From Mycolicibacter algericus DSM 45454 (GTDB taxonomy: Bacteria > Actinomycetota > Actinomycetes > Mycobacteriales > Mycobacteriaceae): DNA of 43,589 nt. Position numbers and translations under genes: made by a program. The notes under the pieces are model-generated. The model was not told where the DNA came from. It made no database searches and was given only the letters and a program-made list of their open reading frames with translations. The stretch covers positions 1-43,589 of the forward strand of contig NZ_MVHC01000030.1 in assembly GCF_002086455.1 (NCBI RefSeq), written 5' to 3'. Below are positions 8,089 to 15,317 of the stretch, piece after piece. How positions within the stretch are numbered: the first letter of the stretch is position 1; every line of letters starts with the position of its first letter.

Positions 8089-8326
8089 CCGGGCCTGGCT
8101 GACGCTCGCGGGCGGTGTACTCGCCTGGGATATGCTCGGCGCCGAAACCCTGTCGGCTGCGGCTGGCCGCTACCACCAACGGCGGCCGTGGCTGACGCGG
8201 GTAGTGGTCGCCCATCTGGCCGCGCACCTGCTGGGTGTTGTTCCGCCGGTCGCGGACCCGCCGCACTGGTTGACGCGGCCGAAAAGGTCTATCCGCGCGG
8301 TGCTTCCCGCTTTATCAGGTGCGTGA
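8075..8326 (+). CDS. Small phage protein after the lysis cassette
   Basis: 83 residues (MSPADRAWLTLAGGVLAWDM). Its start overlaps the previous gene by 14 bases, so it belongs to the lysis operon. Two weakly hydrophobic stretches (LTLAGGVLAWDML; RVVVAHLAAHLLGVVPPV) suggest membrane association. Short proteins of this type (I recall a DUF7427-like label) are common next to mycobacteriophage lysis genes. Its last 38 bases overlap the convergent gene at 8289-8492, marking the end of the late operon. Confidence 0.6.
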   Translation: MSPADRAWLTLAGGVLAWDMLGAETLSAAAGRYHQRRPWLTRVVVAHLAAHLLGVVPPVADPPHWLTRPKRSIRAVLPALSGA

Positions 8327-8492
8327 TGCCGATCGTGGCGGCGACAATCGACGGAACGATGACCAGCGCGTTGACGCCCGCCGTCGTGATCAGCCAGTAG
8401 GAGATCGCGCCAAAGATCAAACCAACCAACGCTAGAAGCAGGCTGGGAACATCAAGCCGACGGCGGGCTGTGCTCCTGTGATTCGTTATCAC
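8289..8492 (-). CDS. Small two-helix membrane protein, partner of 8452-9462
   Basis: 67 residues. A basic N-terminus (NHRSTARRRLD) precedes two hydrophobic helices (about 17-36, LLLALVGLIFGAISYWLITT; and 42-60, ALVIVPSIVAATIGITHLI). The start lies inside the 3' end of the upstream gene (41-base overlap), indicating translational coupling. The 3' end overlaps the last codons of the convergent phage gene. Together with the upstream gene it forms a two-gene accessory unit, possibly a surface or exclusion module; the function is unknown. Confidence 0.6.
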   Translation of the reverse strand: MITNHRSTARRRLDVPSLLLALVGLIFGAISYWLITTAGVNALVIVPSIVAATIGITHLIKREAPRG

Positions 8493-9462
8493 CGGCCGCC
8501 CTCCTGTGCCTCTCGACGCTTACCACAGTCCACTTGGTACGCGTACTGCCGTTTTTCGTGGTCGCGTCACTGCGGATCTTAAGCCAGAAGATGTCTTGTT
8601 GGCTGATGGCTAGTCCCTGTGCGACGTGACCGAGGAACTTTTGATCCTCAACCGTGACGGTACGGGTTTCATCCGACGTTTTCACCCGCCATCTGGCGGG
8701 ATTATCGAAGTCGATAGCCGACATCTGGGCCTCAACCTCGAAGATCTCGGATGTCTCCTTGATCTCGTCCTCTGGCCGGGCGGCGGCGTAATCGGCACGA
8801 TCAAGGGCGAACACTCGAGGTGCGGCATCCTTCGTGATGGGCAATTCGGGCTGTTGTGTGTCGACGGGCGCGCTCACATCGACCTTGGTCACACGTGAAT
8901 CCGCCAGCGGGGCCATGATCTGGCGCAACTGACTCTTGCGGCGACGGCCACGCTTCTGCAGTTCCTTCCACGCCGCGAGCGGTACCTCATCTACCGTGTC
9001 GTCCTGCCAGTTGATCTTCACCCTCCCGTTGTCGAGGTAGGAGAAGTCCTTCACATCGGCGCGCAGCGATTTGGTTGCCCACCAGACGACGGCCGCGATA
9101 GTCGGAGCGCCGAGGGCCGACGCGGTGGCTTGCGCGTTCTCCCAGTTGTCCGTAACGGCATTCGTGACGGCATTCGCGACCACATCCCAGTTCTCGGTCG
9201 CCACCCGCACGACCTCAATGAGGAACGAGCCGTCCTGCGCTGGTCGCACCAGAACCTCAGAGTCAGCAGGACCCTCGTCATGGAAGACGCCGGCCTTGTC
9301 GAAGTCGCTGGTAAGGCCGACGAGCCCCAGCAGTACATCAGCGACGTGCGCGGCTCGTAGCTCATGCAGATCGGCGCCGTCGCCGTTCTCGCCGGTGAAA
9401 CGAAGCGTCAGGGAGTCGACGATGACCTTGTTTGGTCGATCCGACTGGCCAGATCCGTTCAT
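8452..9462 (-). CDS. Prophage accessory protein of an uncharacterised family
   Basis: 336 residues from ATG 9462; an in-frame TTG at 9513 would add 17 residues, and neither has a clear SD. The N-terminal third reads as an alpha/beta domain (DSLTLRFTGENGDGADLHEL, SEVLVRPAQDGSFLIEVVRV). A hydrophobic/amphipathic middle (ATASALGAPTIAAVVWWATK) and a basic KRGRRRK patch follow. The C-terminal domain (WRVKTSDETRTVTVEDQKFL to KWTVVSVERH) resembles that of a widespread uncharacterised protein family seen in prophages and genomic islands; this match is from memory. Base composition is less GC-rich than the phage late genes. Immunity, superinfection exclusion or defence is plausible. Confidence 0.7.
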   Translation of the reverse strand: MNGSGQSDRPNKVIVDSLTLRFTGENGDGADLHELRAAHVADVLLGLVGLTSDFDKAGVFHDEGPADSEVLVRPAQDGSFLIEVVRVATENWDVVANAVTNAVTDNWENAQATASALGAPTIAAVVWWATKSLRADVKDFSYLDNGRVKINWQDDTVDEVPLAAWKELQKRGRRRKSQLRQIMAPLADSRVTKVDVSAPVDTQQPELPITKDAAPRVFALDRADYAAARPEDEIKETSEIFEVEAQMSAIDFDNPARWRVKTSDETRTVTVEDQKFLGHVAQGLAISQQDIFWLKIRSDATTKNGSTRTKWTVVSVERHRRAAGDNESQEHSPPSA

Positions 9463-9557
9463 GGTGCGTGAGTGTATTGCCACAGCACGATGCCCTTGAC
9501 GTACGTTGGTCAAACCGTGATCCAGTGCACTCGCGACCGCTTGTGTCCTGGCTGAGT

Positions 9558-9746
9558 ATGTCCGACCGCATGAGCACCATCGGTGATGTGGTTCCGCTCA
9601 CGGATGGCCGGTGGATGATCCGCCCACCGCAACGCTGCCCGGCCGGTCACCAGCTGGCCGCCGGCACCGTCCTGGCCGGGCCCGCCGGTCCGCGCTGCTC
9701 ACAAAAATGCCGACGCTCAGTCGAAGCGCCGCGGCCGACCGGCTGA
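9558..9746 (+). CDS. Small mycobacterial CxGH-type protein, probably 3'-truncated
   Basis: 62 residues (MSDRMSTIGDVVPLTDGRWM); an alternative start is the ATG at 9570. The first 45 residues (DGRWMIRPPQRCPAGHQLAAG) match a small mycobacterial protein type I recall, which continues into a second cysteine-rich half (CSCGR, HxTWxC). Here that half is missing: after GPAGPRCSQKC the frame runs into unrelated Arg/Pro-rich residues and stops at the end of the convergent gene. It looks like a relic cut by rearrangement, though an intact short version cannot be excluded. Confidence 0.45.
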   Translation: MSDRMSTIGDVVPLTDGRWMIRPPQRCPAGHQLAAGTVLAGPAGPRCSQKCRRSVEAPRPTG

Positions 9747-10877
9747 TTAGACGACGCGGAGGTGCCGCCGAGGCCCCCGCCCAAGAGAGTGCATCACGGA
9801 CGTTTCGGTAGTGACTGCGGTCACCGGAGCCAGGCGAAGTTCGGCACCGAAGGTCAGCGCATGCACATCGCTGACGGGGATTCCTAGATCACGTGCGATC
9901 GCAGTGGCGCTTGCCGATGGGCTGCTAAATACCGATGGGAATACCCGGGACATCTCGTAATTTGTCATCCCGCCCGGCTCGCTCGATCGAAAACCGTTCT
10001 GCGACAGAGTGATACAAGCTTGTCGGTATGTCCAATCACTCATTCTTCCTGCTCGGTGCGCAGCGTACGTCAGCGCCATCGCCGAGACCTTGAAGTACTC
10101 TCGGATCTGTAGTAGCTCGGGGACGGTTGCGTTGAACCGTACGTACTCGTCGAGACTGTCCTCAGGCATCAAGAATTCTGACGCGAACGCGTCGGCTTCC
10201 CGCTCTTGCGCCGTTGTCTCTCCAGGCTCATTCGAATGCAGAACCAAATGGCCAATTTCGTGCGCTACGTCGAACCTGATGTGTTCCGGTGTCTTTCGGC
10301 GCGCAAGAAACACGTACGGCACGTCGTCACGCCAGATCGAGTAAGCGTCCACGACGTCCGCAAATGGCGGCAGGGTGTACACACGCACGCCCCGCGACTC
10401 AGCGAGCTGCACCAGGTTCGGCAACGGCCTGGTGCCAAGTCCCCACATCGCACGAAGCGTCGATGCCGCAGTGCGCGGCCCCAGTCCGTCGAATGTGGGG
10501 AGGTCGAGCTGTGGGCGATCGAATCTTTGTGAGATCCAGTGGTCAATCTCAACCCCTGCGACGCCAGCGGCAACGGCGGAGTCGCGCTGCCGGGCAGTCG
10601 CCCGCCGCGCCGACCTGAACCGCACCTCGTTGGCGCATAACGTCGGCGCGGAATCTCGCTGGAAGTACGACACGGGGAACTCGACTGCCGCCGCGATATC
10701 CGCTGCGGCAATGGCGGGGGCTCCGTTCGTCTCGTACTTCGTAATAGTCCGTGGAGTGACGGCGAGACGCTGCGCCAGTTCGACTTTCGTCAACCCTCGG
10801 CGCATCCGCGCAATCTGGATCCTTTCAGGGTTCAGGAATGACTCAGCTGGCGACTTCGGAGACTTGGAAGTCGACAT
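9747..10877 (-). CDS. XRE-HTH / ImmA-IrrE metallopeptidase fusion
   Basis: 376 residues from ATG 10877, which has a G-rich SD (GGGGGG) six bases upstream. Residues 19-70 are an XRE helix-turn-helix (RGLTKVELAQRLAVTPRTIT). Residues about 155-260 are an ImmA/IrrE zinc peptidase with HEIGH (206-210) and a third ligand in EREADAFASEFLMP (Glu227). ImmA-type proteins inactivate phage repressors or act as protease-antitoxins. The start overlaps the upstream gene by 35 bases. It probably controls prophage immunity or serves as the antitoxin of the upstream gene. The C-terminal 90 residues are unassigned. Confidence 0.85.
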   Translation of the reverse strand: MSTSKSPKSPAESFLNPERIQIARMRRGLTKVELAQRLAVTPRTITKYETNGAPAIAAADIAAAVEFPVSYFQRDSAPTLCANEVRFRSARRATARQRDSAVAAGVAGVEIDHWISQRFDRPQLDLPTFDGLGPRTAASTLRAMWGLGTRPLPNLVQLAESRGVRVYTLPPFADVVDAYSIWRDDVPYVFLARRKTPEHIRFDVAHEIGHLVLHSNEPGETTAQEREADAFASEFLMPEDSLDEYVRFNATVPELLQIREYFKVSAMALTYAAHRAGRMSDWTYRQACITLSQNGFRSSEPGGMTNYEMSRVFPSVFSSPSASATAIARDLGIPVSDVHALTFGAELRLAPVTAVTTETSVMHSLGRGPRRHLRVV

Positions 10878-11517
10878 CTTGACCCCCCACATCGAGCGGC
10901 TTACGAGTTTTGACGCCGTCCGGCGATTGCCACTCGGGAAGTATCACACGCACGATCCAGCCAGTGAACTGCCCACCCTCGAACCCGCGCGGCAGGGAGA
11001 TTTCCGCGCGCACCCCGTCGGTGTCGCGGTAGTACAGCAAGAACCAGTTACCACTAGGTGGCCCGCCAATGTCGACCACTGGTTCCTGCTGGCGAAGGGT
11101 CTCGACCGTAATCCATGGGATGGTCAAGTTGACGGCTTCGGCCGTTCCGATCCCTTTGCGTCGCGCTGCGCGCGGCCCGCTCGGATGGTCGGCGATCCCA
11201 GTCGGCTCGGTCGCACCGACCGTTGACAGCCCGTAGGGTAGTTCACGGTGATTGGACACCGGCCTGTTGCGAGGATCAGAGCTAACCCAGGGACCGCGCG
11301 CGAGGCGCCCCCGCAGTACGCCCACGGTGTCGATCCAGCGGCTCATGCCGGCAGCGATCACAGGATGATGCGTGGTCTTGTTGCCCGCGGCGATCTCGCC
11401 GGCCTCGATGGCCTGTCGCACGTCGGCGATGTCGATGTCCATACGTTTGAGGTAATCGGCAGCATCACCCGTGTTGATAATGATTGTGGCCGTGCTGGCC
11501 TCTGGGCTGGTGGTCAC
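10843..11517 (-). CDS. Unknown protein coupled to the HTH-ImmA gene
   Basis: 224 residues from the GTG at 11517, preceded by a GAGGAAA SD; the ORF could extend to 11562 but that part is Arg-rich. The N-terminal part (TIIINTGDAADYLKRMDIDI) looks like a small alpha/beta domain with an acidic helix. The C-terminal part (WFLLYYRDTDGVRAEISLPR) is a beta-rich domain ending near VRVILPEWQSPDG. No catalytic motif recognised. A gene overlapping an HTH-protease is a typical toxin-antitoxin or repressor arrangement, so toxin or regulator partner is the best guess. Confidence 0.65.
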   Translation of the reverse strand: MTTSPEASTATIIINTGDAADYLKRMDIDIADVRQAIEAGEIAAGNKTTHHPVIAAGMSRWIDTVGVLRGRLARGPWVSSDPRNRPVSNHRELPYGLSTVGATEPTGIADHPSGPRAARRKGIGTAEAVNLTIPWITVETLRQQEPVVDIGGPPSGNWFLLYYRDTDGVRAEISLPRGFEGGQFTGWIVRVILPEWQSPDGVKTRKPLDVGGQDVDFQVSEVAS

Positions 11518-11722
11518 ATTGTTTCCTCTTCGTGTTCCTGCAGTTGCTCTCGGCGCCCTCATATTTTTGCATGAAACCGGAACATAACGAGGTCAGGCGG
11601 CTCCGCGTGTCGATCGCCGGGCCCGCCGGTGGCCGCCGACTGCAATCTGCTGGCCGGGCCCGCCGCGGTGCGCACCCTCTGAACAGCTGCACACATCACC
11701 ACGCCCTCCCGGGTTACGCTCC
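11518..11722 (-). promoter_or_regulatory. Likely promoter region of the HTH-ImmA operon
   Basis: This gap has no convincing gene. On the minus strand, an A-rich patch (GCAAAAATATGAG, about 11559-11571) interrupts otherwise GC-rich DNA about 50 bases before the GTG at 11517. It offers a -10-like TATGAG/AAATAT. This is the only obvious place for the operon promoter. Confidence 0.35.
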
Positions 11723-11769
11723 GTGGTGAGGGTCCCTCGGCATTCGCCTTGCCGAGGGCACCTCACCAC
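11723..11769. terminator. Long imperfect hairpin
   Basis: Two 20-base arms (11723-11742 and 11750-11769) pair with only two mismatches around a 7-base loop. It lies between two minus-strand operons. There is no strong T-run, so it may be a bidirectional transcript barrier or an element end rather than a classical terminator. Confidence 0.5.
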
Positions 11770-11782
11770 CCCAGCGACGACA

Positions 11783-11811
11783 CCGCCCCTCGACACCACG
11801 TCGAGGGGCGG
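11783..11811. terminator. GC-rich hairpin terminator
   Basis: A perfect 11-bp stem (CCGCCCCTCGA / TCGAGGGGCGG) with a 7-base loop, 24 bases past the stop of the DUF732 gene on the minus strand. It probably ends that operon; a weak T-stretch (CATTTGT) follows on the plus strand. Confidence 0.55.
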
Positions 11812-11834
11812 CATTTGTCGTTCCAGGGGTCAGC

Positions 11835-12467
11835 TCACCCCGCGTTGGGGCAATACACCGACCGCGCAGCCCGCACGAACGCTACGGCCTCGCGGTACGG
11901 CATCCCTGCCGCGTTCATCGATAGCACGAAATCATCGGCGGATGACCCATTCTCGATACTGAGGCAGACATTCTTCGCAGTGGCGATTGCACCGCTCGGA
12001 TGGCTATTGGATACGCCATCACGAGCGAGCAGCTGGATGAATTGTGCGTCGGGCGGTAGTGATTCTGGTGTCGCGGCTGGTGCGGGGCCGGGTGTGGCGG
12101 TGACGGTGACCGTCGGCGGCGGGACGGGTGCCGGTGGGATCGGTAGCGCCTCGGCGGTCGGGCTGGGTGCCGGCCGCACGGTTGCGGGCGCCGGCGGGAC
12201 CGGTGAGGGCGGCGCTTGCTGCGCCACCGGAGTCCGGTCGAGCAGCAAGATCGCCGCGGCGGCACTGCCGGTTACGGTCAGGATGGCGGCGACCAGGGCG
12301 GCGACCCGCCACCACGCGCGGGATCTGGGGGGCTGGTAGTCGACGACCGGCATGCTGCTGGTGTGGTCGCTGTAGGCCAGCGGGCGGCCGGCGACGGTGG
12401 CGGCCGGGTCCAGCTCGGCAGTGTGCAGCGCCTCACCGGCCGCGACGGCCGTCTCTTCATCAGGCAT
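11835..12467 (-). CDS. DUF732-family membrane-anchored protein
   Basis: 210 residues from ATG 12467 (GGAGG five bases upstream). A cytoplasmic N-terminus is followed by one membrane helix (about residues 56-77, WWRVAALVAAILTVTGSAAA), then a Pro/Ala/Thr-rich linker of about 60 residues. It ends in a DUF732 domain with the two conserved cysteines (AIATAKNVCLSIENG and FVRAARSVYCPNAG). DUF732 is a mycobacterial exported domain of unknown function. The gene lies 15 bases downstream of 12483-13460, within the prophage accessory end, so it is a candidate lysogenic-conversion gene. Confidence 0.8.
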   Translation of the reverse strand: MPDEETAVAAGEALHTAELDPAATVAGRPLAYSDHTSSMPVVDYQPPRSRAWWRVAALVAAILTVTGSAAAAILLLDRTPVAQQAPPSPVPPAPATVRPAPSPTAEALPIPPAPVPPPTVTVTATPGPAPAATPESLPPDAQFIQLLARDGVSNSHPSGAIATAKNVCLSIENGSSADDFVLSMNAAGMPYREAVAFVRAARSVYCPNAG

Positions 12468-12482
12468 GCTGACCTCCTGCAA

Positions 12483-13460
12483 CTAGTCGAAGATTCCGGA
12501 CGGGACGTCGCCGACCCGGATCATCGTCATGGGTGACGACCGCTCATCGCCGAAAATTCCGCAGCCATCGGTCATCACACGCTCATGAAACGTTCCAGTG
12601 AGGGTTCCGTCCGCTAGCGGAATCATCTCGGCCCAAACCTCCGAACTGTCGGAGGCTGTGCCGCTCTCATCGCAAGGACTGGAATGAATCGTGCCGCCGT
12701 TTGGGCCTTCGTTGTCGCTAACCCATCGAGTTCCGGTCCAGCGGTATGCCGTTCGGATAATGTTCCCGGATTCGTCGCGAGCAGGCAGATGCTCTTGGGC
12801 GTCGACGGCAATGCTGATGGATGAACAGTTCCCGACTTCGTTGCATGTGGTGTTTCGAGCTGAATACACAGTCTGTGCGTCGCCGCCGAGCGTTGCCATG
12901 TTGATCAGATTGCCGTCCTTGGTGCGTAACACCCCGTTCGGAAAGTCGACGTCAATGCGATAGATGCCATCGAGATGCCAGATCGGCGGAGCGTCCGCGA
13001 CGGGAGCGGATTCGGCCGGCTCGCCGCGGCCGGCGACGAACGACCAGATGGCGGTCGCTGCAGCGATGCAGGCCACGACAATTGCAGCGACGGTAAGGAT
13101 GGGCGCGATACGTCCCGGCTTCCGGGACGAGAGAACAGTTGGCGTAACGGGTAGCGGCGGCGCAGCCGGGCCCGATTCGCTCAGCGCTTTGGCTGCCGGG
13201 ATCTTGAGGAAATAGCCAGCCCCGAAACTGGCGCACATGAGCGCGTACCAGAAGCGTTCGGCGCTGGTCATGGTCGCCAAACCCGCGTCGGCCAGCGCCT
13301 TCTTGGTGGGGATCTTGGCGAAGTAGCCGCTTCCGAGGCCGATGTTCATCACGATGTACCAGAAGCGCGCCGCAGAACTCCCCGGGGCGGGCCCGAGGTC
13401 GGTGATGGGCGGCGACGCGTCGGCGGGCGCTTCCCGAGTGGCGACGTCGTCGTCGGCCAT
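12483..13460 (-). CDS. Membrane-anchored protein with tandem RFWY...KIP repeats
   Basis: 325 residues, with SD GAGAGGGG upstream of ATG 13460. Two tandem repeats at about residues 31-59 and 68-96 share RFWY...GxGYFxKIPxxKAL. They precede a membrane helix (118-143, IAPILTVAAIVVACIAAATA) and an exported domain of about 180 residues with paired cysteines (NTTCNEVGNCSS, HSSPCDES, DGCGIFGDE). The exported domain resembles mycobacterial secreted beta-rich proteins, but I cannot name the family. It is first in an operon with the DUF732 gene and adjacent to the prophage attachment site. Confidence 0.7.
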   Translation of the reverse strand: MADDDVATREAPADASPPITDLGPAPGSSAARFWYIVMNIGLGSGYFAKIPTKKALADAGLATMTSAERFWYALMCASFGAGYFLKIPAAKALSESGPAAPPLPVTPTVLSSRKPGRIAPILTVAAIVVACIAAATAIWSFVAGRGEPAESAPVADAPPIWHLDGIYRIDVDFPNGVLRTKDGNLINMATLGGDAQTVYSARNTTCNEVGNCSSISIAVDAQEHLPARDESGNIIRTAYRWTGTRWVSDNEGPNGGTIHSSPCDESGTASDSSEVWAEMIPLADGTLTGTFHERVMTDGCGIFGDERSSPMTMIRVGDVPSGIFD

Positions 13461-13612
13461 TGCTGCCCCTCTCCCGGTAAGACCCGGAAATTGTCACGAA
13501 GTTGTCACAACTCACGCGGCACAAGCTGATTTGCCACGAGACATGCTGAGAGCATATCCGCAGGTCATCGCTGGGTGGTGCGACATCGAGAGATAGCAAG
13601 ACACACCATTTA
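13461..13612 (-). promoter_or_regulatory. Upstream region between the moron operon and att site
   Basis: No gene. The motif TTGTCAC occurs twice, 12 bases apart (about 13494-13512), a possible regulator site or minus-strand promoter element for the operon at 12483-13460. ORFs running through here into the tRNA are artefacts of the conserved T-arm. Confidence 0.3.
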
Positions 13613-13670
13613 GCGGACTGTAAATCCGTCGGCGCAAGCCTACGCAGGTTCGAATCCTGCACCTGCCACC
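13613..13670 (+). other. Displaced tRNA-Tyr 3' half, prophage attachment site (attR-type)
   Basis: The segment holds a tRNA anticodon arm (GCGGA-CTGTAAA-TCCGT, anticodon GTA), variable region, T-arm (GCAGGTTCGAATCCTGC), and acceptor 3' strand (ACCTGCC) followed by ACC. The matching 5' acceptor strand and D-arm are absent: the bases to the left are unrelated. This is what remains of tRNA-Tyr(GTA) on the far side of an integration event, with the rebuilt full tRNA expected beyond the left edge of the window. Confidence 0.8.
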
Positions 13671-13674
13671 CAGG

Positions 13675-13700
13675 TCAGGCCCCCTCCCGAGGGGGCCTGA
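13675..13700 (+). terminator. Rho-independent terminator after the tRNA fragment
   Basis: A perfect 10-bp stem (TCAGGCCCCC / GGGGGCCTGA) with a 6-base loop is followed by TTGGTTT. It is placed as the native terminator of tRNA-Tyr would be, supporting the idea that this fragment came from the host tRNA gene. Confidence 0.75.
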
Positions 13701-13885
13701 TTGGTTTCCGGGTGTTTGTTGTCCGCGGTGAGTCCGCAGCAGAATCGAAAGCGGTCGCTACGGCGTCCAGATCGTCGGGCACAGCCTTGGCGGCCGCACC
13801 TACGTTCGTGGCCCAGCTGGATCTGGGCCACCAGCACCGCGCCGTCCACGCATCCGGTGGCGTTCGATGCAAGGTCCCAGCCGGG

Positions 13886-14638
13886 TTAGGATCCGAGTCG
13901 GTCTACGGGGATGAATGTCGTCTTGGAGTACCTGGCGATCTGGTTGATCGCGACGACATTCACTCCTGCGCCGACCCCGCCCCCGACGAGGGGAATCCCC
14001 TTGATGAGGTTGATCGATCCCCTGGTGCCGAACTTCGTGAGTAGGCGATACCCCACTTTCTTGTTGATGTTGATCAGGACACGGCCCGGAAGCCGCCGCA
14101 GGCCAGCTAGGGTCGTCTTTTTGCCGACCTCCACGCCTACCCGACCCACCACGGCGCTGGCGTTGGCGCCAAGCAGTGAGATCAGGACCGCGCTGCGCAC
14201 CTCCTCCGACTGGACGTCGTAACCTCGGAGGATCGCAATTGCCGCTGACATACGTGCGCACAACATGTAGAAGACCGTGACGTCAGTCGTTACTGCAACC
14301 GGAAGGGTCGCCAAGCCACCCATCCCCGTAGCAAACCCCGAAGACCCGACCCAACGACGGTGAATTGCGATCAAGCGCTTGATCGCGGCCTCGGTGTCGC
14401 CGTGGGTGGTGAGGGCCTCCTCTGCAATCTGGGTAGCCGACTTGTATGGCCCGAGTCCATCAACACCGATGGCGAGAATCTTGTTGGCGAACTTTAATGC
14501 CCGACTCGAATCGGCATCGGGGAACAGCGGTGTTGCGCCCTGGTCGCCCCCGTCCTCAGATCCATCGCTACCGGTAGGGACATGAGCGCCGGGGTCCATA
14601 ATCTTCCTCACTGCCTGGTCGAAGGCCGTCTCAGTCAT
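13886..14638 (-). CDS. EcsC-family protein
   Basis: 250 residues from ATG 14638; a GTG at 14689 would add 17. After an acidic, low-complexity N-terminus (about 45 residues) comes an EcsC-type region: AIGVDGLGPYKSATQIAEEA, GFATGMGGLATLPVAVTTDV, and a Gly-rich hydrophobic C-terminus (INLIKGIPLVGGGVGAGVN). EcsC-domain proteins are membrane-associated with unclear roles and occur in mobile elements and defence islands. The gene lies between two tRNA-Tyr fragments, so it probably belongs to a separate integrated element. Confidence 0.75.
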   Translation of the reverse strand: MTETAFDQAVRKIMDPGAHVPTGSDGSEDGGDQGATPLFPDADSSRALKFANKILAIGVDGLGPYKSATQIAEEALTTHGDTEAAIKRLIAIHRRWVGSSGFATGMGGLATLPVAVTTDVTVFYMLCARMSAAIAILRGYDVQSEEVRSAVLISLLGANASAVVGRVGVEVGKKTTLAGLRRLPGRVLININKKVGYRLLTKFGTRGSINLIKGIPLVGGGVGAGVNVVAINQIARYSKTTFIPVDRLGS

Positions 14639-14689
14639 CGAAAAGACGGCTCCGCAGCCGTCTCCCGGGGTAACACTACTGGCGGTCAC

Positions 14690-15133
14690 CGACTACTTCG
14701 CCGCCACTTTTGGCCGGTAGTCGATTCTTGTTGGTGGTGGTGTAAGGCTCGTCGAGTTCCTTGGCCAGGCCGGTGGCGATGACGTCGTCCATCGCTGCGT
14801 GAATGCTGTCCTGGATTGCCGACGGTCGTCGGGGCGGTTCGGACATGGCACGCCGTGACCTGTTCCAGGCTCTCGCCAAGGAAGGGCTGTTGTCCGGTCA
14901 GCGCATAAAAATATCGACGCGGGCATCGGCTATCTCGGCTCGGAACCGTTCTGGGGCCGTGTACGGCCATGCCCCAGTGTGGCGGTATTGGTCAGTCCGG
15001 TTTCCCCGGCGACCCGGGCGATTCCGAAGTCGACCAGGTACGTGAGGTCATCTCTGGGACAAAGACGTTGAGGGTTCGACGTCACGGTGGGCCCGTCGCG
15101 TCGACGGCCACGAACGTCAGATCCTTCCCTCAC
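14690..15133 (-). pseudogene. Ser/Thr protein kinase relic (PknE/PknH-like)
   Basis: Kinase-like pieces appear in order on the minus strand but in different frames: HRDVEPS (catalytic loop, near 15075-15089), DLTYLVDFGIARVAGETGLT (DFG and activation loop), ALTGQQPFLGESLEQVTACH, and AMDDVIATGLAKELDEPYTT. At least three frameshifts separate them. The N-lobe with the glycine loop is missing, and the metal-binding Asn of the catalytic loop is replaced. It is a dead kinase fragment resembling mycobacterial PknE/PknH cores and is unrelated to the intact kinase at 15795-17318. Confidence 0.75.
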
Positions 15134-15234
15134 AATCCGGTGACGTCTATTCGGTTATCCATGGCCATTGACACCGCATAGCGCGGTACCGAACGTGGGG
15201 CAGAAGCTTCGCTGACCAGTTGATTGCAAGGGCC

Positions 15235-15284
15235 AAATCCGCCGGCGCAAGCACACACAGGTTCGAATCCTGCACCTGCCACCA
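15235..15284 (+). other. Second, degenerate tRNA-Tyr 3' fragment (old att site)
   Basis: The T-arm (CAGGTTCGAATCCTG) and acceptor strand (ACCTGCCACCA) are identical to the fragment at 13613-13670. The variable region has several changes, and the anticodon loop is lost. It ends in a complete CCA. It probably marks the boundary of an earlier integration at the same tRNA, since decayed. Confidence 0.7.
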
Positions 15285-15317
15285 GACTTAAGCCACCATT
15301 GTTGGGGCTTGACGTGT

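Noticed and set aside
12952..13662. Minus-strand frame beginning MQDSNLRRLAPTDLQSA
   Set aside because: This familiar N-terminus is the antisense translation of tRNA anticodon and T-arm sequence; it also overlaps the real gene at 12483-13460.
13558..13670. Complete tRNA-Tyr gene
   Set aside because: No matching 5' acceptor strand or D-arm lies to the left; only the 3' half is present.
13640..13849. Minus-strand frame ending in VAGAGFEPA
   Set aside because: The ending is again antisense tRNA T-arm; no RBS or family.
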